64,000 nucleotides of DNA from Microbacterium sp. AK031 (GCF_024807145.1 NZ_JANUCA010000002.1:62001-126000); one strand, 5' to 3'; counted from the stretch's first letter, positions 27,310 through 37,251 are shown. Made by a program: numbers and translations. Notes: generated by a model from the letters alone, not told the origin.

Positions 27310-27798
27310 ATGGCAGACTCATCCTTCGACATCGTCAGCAAGGTCGACCACCAAGAGGCGGAGAACGCTCTCAACCAGGCGCGCAAGGAGATCGAGCAGC
27401 GCTACGACTTCAAGGGCACCGGCTCGTCGGTCGAGTGGAGCGGCGAGTCCATCCTGATCAAGGCGAACACCGAGGAGCGGGCGAAAGCCGTGCTCGATGT
27501 GTTCCAGTCGAAGCTCATCAAGCGCGGCATCTCACTGAAGAGCCTCGAGTCGGGCGAGCCGTTCGCGAGCGGCAAGGAATACCGCATCGTCTCCACGCTG
27601 AAGGACGGCATCTCCTCGGAGAACGCGAAGAAGATCGGCAAGATTATCCGCGATGAGGGTCCCAAGAGCGTGAAGAGCCAGATCCAAGGCGACGAGCTGC
27701 GCGTGCAGTCGAAGAGCCGAGACGACCTGCAGGCGGTCATCGCACTGCTCAAGGGTTCAGACCTCGACGTCGACCTGCAGTTCATCAATTTCCGCTAG
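27310..27798 (+). CDS. YajQ family nucleotide-binding protein
   Basis: A 162-residue cytosolic protein of standard YajQ length, starting [20 protein letters not shown] and ending DLQFINFR. YajQ homologues bind cyclic di-GMP or nucleic acid; in Xanthomonas a member links c-di-GMP to transcription. Conserved segments [22 protein letters not shown]-like ([10 protein letters not shown]) and [19 protein letters not shown] are clear. It stands alone, divergent from malE, with one LacI-type operator near its start; its 3' end overlaps the convergent hydrolase gene by 14 bases. Confidence 0.95.
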   Translation: MADSSFDIVSKVDHQEAENALNQARKEIEQRYDFKGTGSSVEWSGESILIKANTEERAKAVLDVFQSKLIKRGISLKSLESGEPFASGKEYRIVSTLKDGISSENAKKIGKIIRDEGPKSVKSQIQGDELRVQSKSRDDLQAVIALLKGSDLDVDLQFINFR

Positions 27799-28843
27799 CG
27801 CGAGCCCACCCTGTGACCCAACGCTCCAACCGCGCGTAAGCATCGTCGCGAGCCACTCTCCGCGACAGGAACACGTCGTGAAGGGCGCCGTCGATGCGTT
27901 CGATGGTCACTGATGAGCCGAGCTTGAGAGCGCGCCGCGCGATGTCATCGACCACGAGCACCGTGTCGGCAGAAGTGAGCTCCTCCGACCAGCGGCTCGG
28001 TATCGCCGAGCGGGCCGAGAGCAGCACGCACACCGGAGACGCGATCGAGAGGCCATCGGCGACGGAACCGTGACCGCGCAGGATCGCATGCAGCCATCCT
28101 GCGTGCACCGGCATCGACGGCACCGGCCGCCATGCCGGATTCGTCTCCACGACGTCATCCGGATCGGCGGCCTCCGCCTGTGCCCTCGCATAGAAACCCA
28201 GATCGATCTGCGGCGCCACATCGAGCGGCCGCAGCCGGGCCTGCAGCTCGACGACGGGCGCGATCGCGGCGCGCAACGGTGCGAGCTGGAACTCCAGCCA
28301 TGGCGAGTTCAGGATGACGGCGGATGGGGCGCCCGGGTGCCGTGAGGCCCACAGGCTCAGCACCAGGCCCCCGGTCGAATGGCCCATCAGTACCAGACGA
28401 CGCGGACCACGCGACGTGTCGGCATCCTCCGCGATCACATCGAGCGCCGCGGCGATGTCCTCGTCGTAGGTCGTGAGGTCGGCGATGTATCCGGGAGTCT
28501 GGCCGTCACGGAGACTGCGGCCGTATTTGCGCAGATCGAGCGCGAAGAATCGCGCTCCCCGCGAAGACCAGAATCGCGCCAAGCGCTTCTGGAAGAAGTA
28601 GTCCGACCAACCGTGCACGTAGAGCACGTCGACACCATCGAGCAAGGGCACGGCATCGTCGACGGCAGGCAGACCGCGCAGCCCACTGACGAAGCGCTCC
28701 CAGCCGCCAGGTCGGTGCTCGAGTCGCGGTGCCGGCAGCGCTCGTACGAGCGTCGCGTCGACCGCGCCCTCGGCGTCCTCGCCGAGCGGGAGCGTGCGCT
28801 GCTCGAATTCGTCGCCCAGCACATCCGGCACCCAGTCGGTCAT
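27785..28843 (-). CDS. Alpha/beta hydrolase, serine lipase/esterase-like
   Basis: A 352-residue cytosolic protein. The oxyanion region [13 protein letters not shown] and the nucleophile elbow GHSTGG are evident, and the catalytic His is probably in [10 protein letters not shown] near the C-terminus, with an Asp in VLVVDD. This layout matches monoacylglycerol lipase-like or lysophospholipase-like hydrolases. ATG at 28843, after GGGTGG, is preferred over an upstream start. Its 3' end overlaps the convergent YajQ-family gene by 14 bases. Substrate unknown. Confidence 0.88.
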   Translation of the reverse strand: MTDWVPDVLGDEFEQRTLPLGEDAEGAVDATLVRALPAPRLEHRPGGWERFVSGLRGLPAVDDAVPLLDGVDVLYVHGWSDYFFQKRLARFWSSRGARFFALDLRKYGRSLRDGQTPGYIADLTTYDEDIAAALDVIAEDADTSRGPRRLVLMGHSTGGLVLSLWASRHPGAPSAVILNSPWLEFQLAPLRAAIAPVVELQARLRPLDVAPQIDLGFYARAQAEAADPDDVVETNPAWRPVPSMPVHAGWLHAILRGHGSVADGLSIASPVCVLLSARSAIPSRWSEELTSADTVLVVDDIARRALKLGSSVTIERIDGALHDVFLSRRVARDDAYARLERWVTGWARASGN

Positions 28844-28953
28844 GCAAGCCACCCTACCCAGTGCGCCGCGCACCTCTGCCGCACTGCCCTAGGCTGAGCG
28901 CATCGACGCGCCCGGCGGCGGACATCGCAGAGCGCACCACCTCGGAGGGTCAC

Positions 28954-29352
28954 ATGACACGCTTGAGCTGTTCACACGCACTTCGCGCCGCAGCCGCGCT
29001 CATCGCACTCGGAGCGGCGATGACGGTCACCGGCTGCGCACCCGCCGCATCCGACGGCAAGACGCTGCCGCCGGTGATCGTCGACATCAACGAGATCGAC
29101 GGGACGACCGTCGAAGTCGCCGAAGGCAATGCGATCGATCTGACCGGTGATGACGAGACCTACCTCGACTGGACCGCCGAGATCGAGGATTCCGACGTCG
29201 TCACCTTCGTCCCCGGTAAGGACGACGGCAGCGCGCAGTTCAATCCCGGACTGGATGCCGTGAAGGTCGGCGAGAGCGAGGTCACACTCGACAACTCGAC
29301 CAGCGGCGACACCGTGACCTTCACGGTCAAGGTCACCGAACCGGCGAGCTGA
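28954..29352 (+). CDS. Small secreted lipoprotein of unknown function
   Basis: A 132-residue lipoprotein: signal sequence MTRLSCSHALRAAAALIALG with lipobox VTGC (Cys near residue 28), then about 100 mature residues, acidic and rich in beta-strand pattern (EVAEGNAIDLTGDDETY, VGESEVTLDNSTSGDTVTF). The fold looks like a small immunoglobulin-like or LysM-free beta domain, but no family is recognised. GGAGGGT directly upstream supports ATG at 28954. It is convergent with the flavoprotein gene that ends 7 bases away. Confidence 0.8.
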   Translation: MTRLSCSHALRAAAALIALGAAMTVTGCAPAASDGKTLPPVIVDINEIDGTTVEVAEGNAIDLTGDDETYLDWTAEIEDSDVVTFVPGKDDGSAQFNPGLDAVKVGESEVTLDNSTSGDTVTFTVKVTEPAS

Positions 29353-29358
29353 GCCCGC

Positions 29359-30732
29359 TCACTCCCCGCGGGAGATCCGCACCATCTCGTCGCGCGGGAC
29401 GACCTTCACACGCGCGCGCTCGTGCGGCGCGCCGAGAGCGATCTCGTGCTGATCGAGTCGGTGCCAGCCCGCGAGGTCGGTCCACTTCACGCCCCGCGAT
29501 TCGAGCAGTGCAGGAATAGCAGCGTCGGACGGGTCTTCCGGCTGCCACCACGAGCCCTGGTCGTTGACCAGGTGCTGCACGGTCTCCATGGCGTCGGATT
29601 TGGTGTGACCGATGAGCCCCACCGGGCCGCGCTTGATCCATCCCGTGGCGTACACGCCTGGCACGCGCTGGTTGGAGTCCTTCGCGAGCACCTGACCCTC
29701 GTGGTTGGGGATCACGCCGTGCTTCTTGTCGAAAGGCACGTCGCTGAGCGGCGAACCGAAGTAGCCCACGGCGCGGTACAGCTGACCGATCGCGATCTCA
29801 CGCAGTTCTCCGGTGCCGCGGAGCCCGCCCGATCCGTCCGGCTCAGTGCGCTCATAGACGATCGCCGCGACCTTGCCCTCGGCATCCGTCTTGATCTCGA
29901 CGGGCTTGGCCCAGAAGTGCAGGTGCAGGCGCCTGCTCGCCTCGCCGCCGGCATTGTTCGCCGAGGGACGTGTGCGCCACTGCTGCAGCACACGGTCGAT
30001 GACCTTGACCTGCTTGTTGCTCGCGACCGCCGCCAGCGATGCATCGTCGTAGTCGAAATCCTCGTCGTACACGACCATGTCGACGTCGCGCAGCTCACCC
30101 AGTTCGCGCAGCTCGAGCGGCGTGAACTTCACCTGCGCCGGACCACGGCGGCCGAACACATGCACGTCGGTGACCTTCGAGGCCTCGAGTCCGGCGTGGA
30201 CGTTGTCGGAGATCTCGGTCGGCAGCAGGTCCTCTGCGTGCTTCGCGAGGATGCGGGCGACGTCGAGGGCGACATTGCCGTTGCCGAGCACGGCGACGGA
30301 GGAGGCGTCCAGCGTCCACTCGCGCGGCACATCGGGGTGGCCGTCGAACCAGCTCACGAAGTCTGCGGCTCCGAACGATCCGTCGGCGTCGATTCCGGGG
30401 ATGTCGAGCTTCGAGTCGCGGATGGCACCGGTCGCGAAGATCACCGCGTTGTAGTGCTTCTTGAGGTCGGCGAGCGTGATGTCCTCACCGAAGCGCACAT
30501 TGCCGAAAATGCGGATGTCACCGCGATCGAGCACGTCGCGGAGGGCGTTGATGACGCCCTTGATGCGTGGATGGTCGGGCGCGACCCCGTAGCGGACGAG
30601 ACCATAAGGGGCAGGCAGCTGCTCGAACAGGTCGATCGACACGTCGAAGGAGCGCTCGGTCTTGAGCAGGATGTCGGCGGCGTAGATGCCTGCGGGGCCC
30701 GCCCCGACGATGGCCAGGCGGAGCTTGGTCAT
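29359..30732 (-). CDS. FAD-dependent ferredoxin-NADP reductase, FprA type
   Basis: A 457-residue flavoprotein of the adrenodoxin-reductase-like class. The FAD Rossmann motif VGAGPAGIYAADIL is at residues 9-22, the NADP motif LGNGNVALDVARIL lies near residue 150, and GWIKRGPVGLIGHTKSDAME near residue 360 is diagnostic for FprA/adrenodoxin reductases. It transfers electrons between NADP(H) and ferredoxin. AAAGGA precedes ATG at 30732. It lies downstream of a prenyl synthase and menG, in the menaquinone neighbourhood, although a direct link is not established. Confidence 0.92.
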   Translation of the reverse strand: MTKLRLAIVGAGPAGIYAADILLKTERSFDVSIDLFEQLPAPYGLVRYGVAPDHPRIKGVINALRDVLDRGDIRIFGNVRFGEDITLADLKKHYNAVIFATGAIRDSKLDIPGIDADGSFGAADFVSWFDGHPDVPREWTLDASSVAVLGNGNVALDVARILAKHAEDLLPTEISDNVHAGLEASKVTDVHVFGRRGPAQVKFTPLELRELGELRDVDMVVYDEDFDYDDASLAAVASNKQVKVIDRVLQQWRTRPSANNAGGEASRRLHLHFWAKPVEIKTDAEGKVAAIVYERTEPDGSGGLRGTGELREIAIGQLYRAVGYFGSPLSDVPFDKKHGVIPNHEGQVLAKDSNQRVPGVYATGWIKRGPVGLIGHTKSDAMETVQHLVNDQGSWWQPEDPSDAAIPALLESRGVKWTDLAGWHRLDQHEIALGAPHERARVKVVPRDEMVRISRGE

Positions 30733-30769
30733 GAGTGTCCTTTCGGATGCAGCGGCGATCGACTCAAGG

Positions 30770-31831
30770 TCAGCTGCTGCGGTCAGCGAGTGATTCTGCG
30801 AAGCGGGTGAGCGCTTCGCGCACCGTGCCCCTGGGCAGCGGCACCAATGCGTCGATGGCATCGCCTGTCCAGGTGCGCGCGAGCTCGAGCGTCTTCTGCG
30901 TCACGGCGTGGTCGCGCAGCTCGGCCAGCGGCTGGTCGAGGATCGCGGGGTCGGCGCCGTCAGCGATGCGCGCCACACCCTCGTCGATCTGCGAAGCAAG
31001 GGCAGCGGATGCGGCATCCGTCTCCTTCTTCAGCAGCAGGTATGGCATGGTCGGCACACCGGCGCGAAGGTCGGTGCCGGGCACTTTGCCGGTCTCCTCG
31101 GGCTTCGCCGACAGGTCGATCACGTCATCCAGGAGCTGGAAGGCGACGCCGACCTTCTCGCCGTAGACACGCAGCGGCTCTTCGAATTCCGCAGGAGCGT
31201 TCGAGAAGATCGCACCACCCTGGGTCGCGGCAGCGATCAGCGAGCCGGTCTTGTCTGCGAGCACCTGGATGTAGAACTCGATGGGGTCGTCCCCCGGCTG
31301 CGCGCCGACGGTCTCGTGCAGCTGTCCCATGACGAGACGCTCGAAGGTGTCGGCCTGCAGCCGTATCGCACGGTCGCCGTAGCGCGACATCAACTGGCTC
31401 GCACGCGAGAAGAGGATGTCTCCGGTGAGGATCGCGACGCTGTTCCCCCAGACGGCGTGCGCCGCTGGGACGCCTCGCCGGCGGTCGGCGCCGTCCATGA
31501 CGTCGTCGTGGTACAGCGAGCCCAGATGCGTCATCTCCAACGCCTTGGCGATGTCGATCACGGCGGGGATGTTGCCCTCACCGAGCTGTGCGGTCAGCAG
31601 CGTCAACACGGGACGGATGCGCTTGCCACCCGCTTCGTAGAGATAGCGGCTCGCCGCATCCGCGACGGAATCGGCGACGCGCAGATCTTCGGCGAGGCCG
31701 TTCTCGACGAGGTCGAGCCCCGTTTCGATCTGATCGGCCACCCGCCGCGCGGCGCGGCCGATGAACACGCGGTCGCTGAAGCCGAGACGGCTCGCGAGGC
31801 GCGAACCCGGGGCGGCAGGGCTCGAAGTCAC
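30770..31831 (-). CDS. Polyprenyl (heptaprenyl/nonaprenyl-type) diphosphate synthase
   Basis: A 353-residue trans-isoprenyl diphosphate synthase. The first Asp-rich motif is LYHDDVMDGADRRRG and the second AFQLLDDVIDLSAKPEETGK, which bind Mg-diphosphate. It condenses isopentenyl diphosphate to build the menaquinone side chain. Product length cannot be read by eye, so heptaprenyl, octaprenyl or nonaprenyl are all possible. It sits 20 bases after menG in the same direction, which supports a role in menaquinone synthesis. Confidence 0.93.
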   Translation of the reverse strand: MTSSPAAPGSRLASRLGFSDRVFIGRAARRVADQIETGLDLVENGLAEDLRVADSVADAASRYLYEAGGKRIRPVLTLLTAQLGEGNIPAVIDIAKALEMTHLGSLYHDDVMDGADRRRGVPAAHAVWGNSVAILTGDILFSRASQLMSRYGDRAIRLQADTFERLVMGQLHETVGAQPGDDPIEFYIQVLADKTGSLIAAATQGGAIFSNAPAEFEEPLRVYGEKVGVAFQLLDDVIDLSAKPEETGKVPGTDLRAGVPTMPYLLLKKETDAASAALASQIDEGVARIADGADPAILDQPLAELRDHAVTQKTLELARTWTGDAIDALVPLPRGTVREALTRFAESLADRSS

Positions 31832-31851
31832 GGTTCCACCCTACCTGGGGC

Positions 31852-32625
31852 TCACGCCTTCTTCGGCCGTGCGGTCCTGGTCGCCTTGGCGGTGTTCGAC
31901 GGCTTGTTCGCCTTCGCCGGCTTGATCCCCCGGTGCAGCGCGACGATGCCGAACGAGAGGTTGCGATACGCGACGTCGGTCCAGCCCACCTCGCGAAGCC
32001 ACGCGGACAGCGTCCGCTGATCTGGCCAGTCCTTGATCGACTCGTTCAGATAGTCATAGGCGTCGCCGTTCGTGCCGGCTACCCGAGCGACTCGCGGCAG
32101 CACCTGCGCGTTGTATAAGCGGTACAGACCCCGGAACACCTTGCCTGGCGGGGTGGAGAACTCGTTGATGACGACTCGTCCCCCTGGCTTGGTGACGCGG
32201 AACAGTTCGGCGAGAGCCTTCTTCGGCTGCTGCACGTTGCGCAGGCCGTAGGACATCGTCACCGCGTCGAACTCGTCGTCGGCGAACGGCAGGTTCATGG
32301 CGTCGGCCTCGACGAACGACAGGTTCTTCAGATTGCCGTGGCGTCGTCTGCCCTCCGCGAGCATGCCCGGCGAGAAATCGGCTGCGACGACGTCTGCTCC
32401 GCTCATCGCGATGGATGCCGATGATGACGCCGTGCCTGCAGCGAGGTCGAGGATCCGCTCACCGCGCTTCGGCGCGACTGCACGAGTGGTGGCCGCACGC
32501 CAGAACGCGTCGTTGCCGAACGTCATGACGGTGTTCGTGCGGTCGTAGCCTGCGGCGACCTGATCGAACATGCCGCTGACGCGCTGGGGATCCTTGCCGA
32601 GGTCGGCGCGTTTGGACTGAGTCAC
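31852..32625 (-). CDS. menG: Demethylmenaquinone methyltransferase
   Basis: A 257-residue class I SAM methyltransferase of the UbiE/MenG family that makes menaquinone from demethylmenaquinone. Motif I is ILDLAAGTASSSASIAMSGA, the post-I segment DVVAADFSPGML, and the family signature is FRVTKPGGRVVINEF, with the N-terminal DQVAAGYDRTNTVMTFGND. The C-terminal ~20 residues are Lys/Ala-rich and dispensable-looking. It starts with GTG at 32625 and overlaps the DUF402 stop by four bases. Confidence 0.95.
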   Translation of the reverse strand: MTQSKRADLGKDPQRVSGMFDQVAAGYDRTNTVMTFGNDAFWRAATTRAVAPKRGERILDLAAGTASSSASIAMSGADVVAADFSPGMLAEGRRRHGNLKNLSFVEADAMNLPFADDEFDAVTMSYGLRNVQQPKKALAELFRVTKPGGRVVINEFSTPPGKVFRGLYRLYNAQVLPRVARVAGTNGDAYDYLNESIKDWPDQRTLSAWLREVGWTDVAYRNLSFGIVALHRGIKPAKANKPSNTAKATRTARPKKA

Positions 32626-33185
32626 GCGTCCAGTCTAGGTCGGTCGAGGTGCAGCGCCTCCAGGCGATCCAGCCACAGATCGGGAACCGCGTCATCGAAC
32701 GGGGCGACCTGTGCGCGCACCCGCGTCTCGAGGTCGAGGGCGAGTTCCTCGAGGTGCGTCATGATCTCGGCCGGATACCGGTATCGGATGCTGTGGTCGG
32801 CCCACTCGTCGCGGTCGTCGACCCAGGTGCCGCGCTCCCCTTCGATCCGGACGACATCGAGGTCCATGTCGATGCCAGTGGCGAGCAGCGGATCGTCCGA
32901 CCAGTGGATGTCCCAGCCGAGATCGATGTAGACGCGCATGCCGCCCGGGTGATTCCGGTTGACGGTGAGCGCGAAATCGCCGGATGCCGGGACGAGGGTG
33001 ACGTTGGGACCGACGGCCTCGAACCCCGCGCCGGGTCGTGCGCTGCGCCACCCGATCGGCTGTCCGACCCAGTCGCCCCACGCGTCGGCTCCGAGGTAGA
33101 CCGACTCGTGCCGCCAGTGCGGCGATCCGTCCCATTTCCGCCACTGGAACACCATCTCGGCACCGGGTTCAGGTCGCACGCTCAT
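32622..33185 (-). CDS. DUF402 domain protein
   Basis: A 187-residue protein of the DUF402/FomD-like fold, recognised by the acidic DIDLGWDIHWSDDPLL-like stretch (IDLGWDIHWSDD), RIEGERGTWVDDRDEWADH and the N-terminal MVFQWRKWDGSPHWRH. Relatives include nucleotide-diphosphate phosphatases and FomD, but the substrate here is unknown. It overlaps menG by four bases (GTGA), so they form an operon with the prenyl synthase. It is divergent from menF across 42 bases. Confidence 0.85.
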   Translation of the reverse strand: MSVRPEPGAEMVFQWRKWDGSPHWRHESVYLGADAWGDWVGQPIGWRSARPGAGFEAVGPNVTLVPASGDFALTVNRNHPGGMRVYIDLGWDIHWSDDPLLATGIDMDLDVVRIEGERGTWVDDRDEWADHSIRYRYPAEIMTHLEELALDLETRVRAQVAPFDDAVPDLWLDRLEALHLDRPRLDA

Positions 33186-33227
33186 ACCTTCACTCTATGC
33201 ACCGGATCGGACAACTATTCTGGGGAT

Positions 33228-34514
33228 GTGAGCAGAAGCCTGATCGTGCAGACCCGTGAGATCGATCCGGTCGAGGACCTTCTGGCATACGCGCACCCCT
33301 CCGCTCCCCTGGCTTGGCTTCGCCGCGGCGACGGCATCGTCGCGGTCGGCGATTCGATGCCGGCCTTCATCCGCGTCCCCGCGGGCACCGCGCCCATGCG
33401 CTCCGAGATGATGGCTGATGCCTGGCGTGAGCTGGCTGCGGCGGCCGAGATCGACGATCCGGTGAATCTACCCGGTACCGGTCTGGTCGGCTTCGGCGCT
33501 CTGACGTTCGATGAGGACTCCGCCTCGGACAGCGTCCTGGTCGTGCCCTCCGTCATTCTCGGCAGGCGCAAGGGCCGCGGCTGGATCACACGCATCGCAC
33601 TCGCCGGCGAAGACCTTCCACAGGATCGACCGGATGCCACGCTCGAGCGACGCGCGTACGGGCCGCACTGGGCGGGCACGCTCGGCCCCGGACAGCAGAG
33701 TCCGGACGGATATCAGGCATCGATCCGTGCTGCGCTCGGTCGCATCGGTGAGGGCGAGTTCAGCAAGGTCGTACTCGCACGCGATCTCTCCGGAACGGTC
33801 CCCGGTGGCAGCGATCTCCGCCGGCTCGTGCGTGAGCTGTCGACCGGATATCCCGACACATGGACGTTCGCCGTCGACGGCTTGATCGGCGCGAGCCCCG
33901 AGACGCTGGTCACCGTGCAGGACGGTGCGGTGACCGCGCGCGTGCTGGCCGGCACCATCGGGCGTGGAGCGGATGCCGATGAGGACAATGCCGCATCCGC
34001 ATCGTTGGCATCCAGCGTGAAGGACATCGACGAGCACCAGTACGCCGTGCAGAGTGTGCTGATCTCCCTGCGCCCGCACACCAGGGCTCTGGCATCGAGC
34101 GAGCAGCCGTTCCTGCTGAAGCTGCCGAACCTCTTCCATCTCGCGACCGATGTGGAGGGCGAGCTGTCGGACGGGGCCTCGGCGCTCGATCTGATCGGCG
34201 CGCTGCATCCGACCGCGGCCGTCGCCGGCACCCCAACGAAGGCCGCGATCTCCGCGATCCGCGAGCTCGAGCCGTTCGACCGTGGCCGCTATGCGGGGCC
34301 GGTCGGCTGGGTCGACGGCAACGGGAACGGCGAGTGGGCGATCGCGCTGCGCTGCGCGCAGTTCGAGGTCGGATCCCTGCGCGGCACGGACGACGGCACG
34401 ACGCTCGGCGTCACCGCATACGCGGGTGCCGGAATCGTCGCTGCGAGCAATCCCGAAGCAGAGCTGGTGGAGACCAGGGTGAAGTTCCGCCCGCTGGTCG
34501 ACGCGCTGGCCTGA
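33228..34514 (+). CDS. menF: Isochorismate synthase
   Basis: A 428-residue chorismate-binding enzyme that converts chorismate to isochorismate, the first step of menaquinone synthesis. Hallmarks are GEGEFSKVVLARDL, ASPETLVTV, KDIDEHQYAVQSVL, LHPTAAVAGTP and YAGPVGWVDGNGNGEWAIAL. The open frame extends 5' but the divergent DUF402 gene limits it; GTG at 33228, with GGGG just upstream, fits the N-terminus of the family (SLIVQTREIDPVEDLL). Entry to a divergent cluster with DUF402, menG and the prenyl synthase. Salicylate synthase is less likely because menD and menG are nearby. Confidence 0.92.
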   Translation: MSRSLIVQTREIDPVEDLLAYAHPSAPLAWLRRGDGIVAVGDSMPAFIRVPAGTAPMRSEMMADAWRELAAAAEIDDPVNLPGTGLVGFGALTFDEDSASDSVLVVPSVILGRRKGRGWITRIALAGEDLPQDRPDATLERRAYGPHWAGTLGPGQQSPDGYQASIRAALGRIGEGEFSKVVLARDLSGTVPGGSDLRRLVRELSTGYPDTWTFAVDGLIGASPETLVTVQDGAVTARVLAGTIGRGADADEDNAASASLASSVKDIDEHQYAVQSVLISLRPHTRALASSEQPFLLKLPNLFHLATDVEGELSDGASALDLIGALHPTAAVAGTPTKAAISAIRELEPFDRGRYAGPVGWVDGNGNGEWAIALRCAQFEVGSLRGTDDGTTLGVTAYAGAGIVAASNPEAELVETRVKFRPLVDALA

Positions 34515-34515
34515 G

Positions 34516-35406
34516 TCACGTACTGGCGACTGTACCGGCCTCGACGATCGCGTCGACGATCCGTTCCGCGACGGCGACCGCGTCGATCCGCTGAACCACG
34601 CGGATCGTGCCCTCCCCCGGCTCGAACACCGTGCGCCCTTCTCCGTCACCGACGCGTTCGATCCGAATGCTCCCGGTGTCCGAGAACGCGAACAGCGCCG
34701 GCTCGACCAGTGTCAGGACTGTCACTGGGTCATGCGGGACGTTCCACTCCTCGTTCCAGAACCGCCACCACTGCTCGATCTCGGCGACCAGAAGACGACC
34801 GAGATCGCCTGCCTCGCCCATCCGATCCACCTGATCCTTGCGTATCTCCACGAAACGCGTGATCTCCAGGCCGGTGATCGTCGTGGGGATGCCGGCCGCG
34901 AACACGATCTCGGCGGCCGCCGAGTCACTGCGGAGGTTGTGCTCCGGTTCGTCGCCGACGAAATCTCCCCCCATGATCCAGAGATGGCGGACCGCACCGG
35001 CGAATCGATCATCGGACCGGATAGCTGCGGCGATGTTCGTGAGCGGACCGATCGCGACCACGTCGATCTCGCCGGGCTGGGCGATCACGGTCCTGACGAG
35101 GAAGTCGACAGCATCCTCGTCCTCGACCCGCTCGGTCTCCAGATCGTCGTACAGCGCGCCCTCGTGCCCTGCCCACCACACCTCACGGCCAGAGAGCGTC
35201 GTGTCGCGCCCGGCGTACACCGGCACGTCGCGTCCCGACAGAGCGATGATGCGCCGCGCCAGACGGGCACGGAGCGTGACGTCGCCGTACACCGTCGTCA
35301 CGCCGATGAGATCGACGTCGCTCAGGCCGAGCAGCTGGCTCAATGCCATCGCGTCGTCGACATCGGTGCCGAGGTCGGTGTCGAGAATGATTCGGTGGGT
35401 GCGCAT
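34516..35406 (-). CDS. Nucleoside hydrolase (IU-type)
   Basis: A 296-residue N-ribohydrolase. The calcium-binding signature is DTDLGTDVDDAMAL near the N-terminus, with the DVVAIGPLTNIAAAI and HLWIMGGDF segments following. The active-site region EHNLRSDSAAAEIVF has Leu-Arg before the usual Asp. It cleaves the N-glycosidic bond of nucleosides to base and ribose. It follows two CUT1 permeases and a binding protein in one direction, 44 bases after the permease, which suggests that the importer brings in the substrate. AGGAGT precedes ATG at 35406. Specificity is not determined. Confidence 0.93.
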   Translation of the reverse strand: MRTHRIILDTDLGTDVDDAMALSQLLGLSDVDLIGVTTVYGDVTLRARLARRIIALSGRDVPVYAGRDTTLSGREVWWAGHEGALYDDLETERVEDEDAVDFLVRTVIAQPGEIDVVAIGPLTNIAAAIRSDDRFAGAVRHLWIMGGDFVGDEPEHNLRSDSAAAEIVFAAGIPTTITGLEITRFVEIRKDQVDRMGEAGDLGRLLVAEIEQWWRFWNEEWNVPHDPVTVLTLVEPALFAFSDTGSIRIERVGDGEGRTVFEPGEGTIRVVQRIDAVAVAERIVDAIVEAGTVAST

Positions 35407-35450
35407 GCGCGTACTCCTATTCCGGCCATGCCAGCGGCATGGCGACAGTG

Positions 35451-36323
35451 CTACTTGAGTCCGGTCGTGGAGACGGACTGGATGAAGTACCGCTGGAAGC
35501 TCAGGATGATCACCAGCGGGATGAGGATCAGGATCACGGATGCCGCGAACAGCACGCCGTAGTCGACGGCGAACTGCCCCTGCAGGTTGGACAGTGCGAC
35601 CGGACCAACGATGTGCGCGCGATCCGTGCCCATCAAGAGCGGCCATACGTAGGCCTGCCATTGGAACAGGAACAGCATGAGTCCTGCTCCGATGAGCGAG
35701 GGCACGGACAACGGCAGGTAGATCCGCCAGAAGACGCCCCACCATCCCAGTCCGTCGAGTCGGGCGGCCTCGATCAGTTCCTCGGGGACGGCGAGGAAGA
35801 AGGTCCGCAGCAGAAAGATCGCCATGCCGTTGCCGAGTCCAGGCAGGATCAGCCCGAAGAACGTGTTCTGCAGATTCCAGTCGCGAAACATGTCGGCCAG
35901 CGGGATGGCTATCGCGTCGAACGGAATGAGGAACGACAGGATGACGACGGAGAACAGCACGCCGCGGCCTCGAAACTGGAATGCGGCCAGACCATACGCG
36001 GCAGTCGCGCAGATCACGAGTCCGAAGACCACCGTCGCCAGGCTGATGAACAGCGAGTTGAGGATGGCCCGTCCCAAGTCGGAGCTCGCCAGAACCACGT
36101 AGTTGTCGAACGTGGGGCTGAGCGTGATGAACGTCTGCCATTCGAGCGGGTTGAGATAACGGAAGGTCTCAGCACCGGGTCGCAGCGAGTTGATCGCGGT
36201 CCACCACAGCGGAATGAGGAACGCGATCCCGATCGCCGCGCCCAGCACCGAGGTGCCGAAGAGTCCGAGACGGCGCCGCGGGGCACTGCGGCGCACGCGC
36301 CGCCCAGCAGTGGTCACAGTCAT
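35451..36323 (-). CDS. CUT1 ABC transporter permease (second permease, nucleoside-hydrolase operon)
   Basis: A 290-residue permease with six helices and the EAA loop PEELIEAARLDGLGWWGVFW, ending LSFQRYFIQSVSTTGLK, a MalG/UgpE-type C-terminus. It starts one base after the stop of the other permease. With the binding protein it forms a sugar-type (CUT1) importer, here linked to a nucleoside hydrolase. The ATPase is missing and presumably supplied by a shared MsiK-like protein. Confidence 0.9.
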   Translation of the reverse strand: MTVTTAGRRVRRSAPRRRLGLFGTSVLGAAIGIAFLIPLWWTAINSLRPGAETFRYLNPLEWQTFITLSPTFDNYVVLASSDLGRAILNSLFISLATVVFGLVICATAAYGLAAFQFRGRGVLFSVVILSFLIPFDAIAIPLADMFRDWNLQNTFFGLILPGLGNGMAIFLLRTFFLAVPEELIEAARLDGLGWWGVFWRIYLPLSVPSLIGAGLMLFLFQWQAYVWPLLMGTDRAHIVGPVALSNLQGQFAVDYGVLFAASVILILIPLVIILSFQRYFIQSVSTTGLK

Positions 36324-36324
36324 G

Positions 36325-37251
36325 TCAGTCCTCCGCCTTCAACAGCCGGAACTGCAACCCGACGATCAGCACGGTGACCAGCACGAGGATCACGACCTCC
36401 GCCTGCGCGGTGTTCAGATCTCCCAGCGTGTACGCGCGAGTGAAGATGTCGTACATCAGCAGATTGGTCGAGCCCTCCGGTCCACCCTTGGTGAGGATCT
36501 GCACCGGCGCGAACACGAGCAGGTTCGAGACGGTGTCCGCCACCAGCACGAATGCGAGCGGCCGGCGGACGAGCGGGAACGTGATGCTCCACAACTGCCG
36601 CCATGACGAGGCGCCGTCCAGCGACGCCGCCTCATAGTACGACCGCGGAACGTCGTTGATTCCCGCGATCAGGAACATCATCCAATAGCCGACACCGATC
36701 CACGAGAGCAGGACCATGATGGAGACGAGCGCCTGCTGCGGAGAGGTCAGGAACGGCTGCGGAGGGATGCCGAAGAGATCGAGGAACGCATTGGCCAGGC
36801 CATCCGGACGATATATCACGCTCCACATCACCGCGGAGACGGCCGGAGGCACGGCGATGGGCAGAATGACGAGCGAACGCCAGATCTTCGCACCGGCGAG
36901 CCGCTTCGTGTAGAGCACGGCGAGCAGGAATGACACGGCGACCTGGATCGGGTTGATCAGCACCGTGAACAGGAGCGTCACGCCCAGGGCACCCTGGAAG
37001 TCCGGGCTCGCGAACAGATCGACATAGTTGCCCAGGCCGACGAAGCGATCTCCGCTCAGCAACCCGCTCTGGAACAGGCTCTGCCACAGCGCCACAGCTG
37101 CTGGTGCGATGCGAAGGACCAGTAGTGTGATCAGCGCAGGAGCGAGAAAGGCGAGCGCGATCAGCGCCGGACGGCTCCGCCACCGTGGCCTGCGCGCCGC
37201 CGCGCCGGTATGGGCGACAGCGCCCATACCGGACGACAGACGCGTCGTCAT
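36325..37251 (-). CDS. CUT1 ABC transporter permease (first permease, nucleoside-hydrolase operon)
   Basis: A 308-residue permease with six helices, starting with an Arg-rich segment and LIALAFLAPALITLLVLRIA. The EAA loop is PRSYYEAASLDGASSWRQLW. It resembles UgpA/MalF-type partners without a large extracytoplasmic insertion. ATG at 37251 overlaps the binding-protein stop (TAATG), so a TTG start five codons upstream is less likely. It acts with the following permease. Confidence 0.9.
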   Translation of the reverse strand: MTTRLSSGMGAVAHTGAAARRPRWRSRPALIALAFLAPALITLLVLRIAPAAVALWQSLFQSGLLSGDRFVGLGNYVDLFASPDFQGALGVTLLFTVLINPIQVAVSFLLAVLYTKRLAGAKIWRSLVILPIAVPPAVSAVMWSVIYRPDGLANAFLDLFGIPPQPFLTSPQQALVSIMVLLSWIGVGYWMMFLIAGINDVPRSYYEAASLDGASSWRQLWSITFPLVRRPLAFVLVADTVSNLLVFAPVQILTKGGPEGSTNLLMYDIFTRAYTLGDLNTAQAEVVILVLVTVLIVGLQFRLLKAED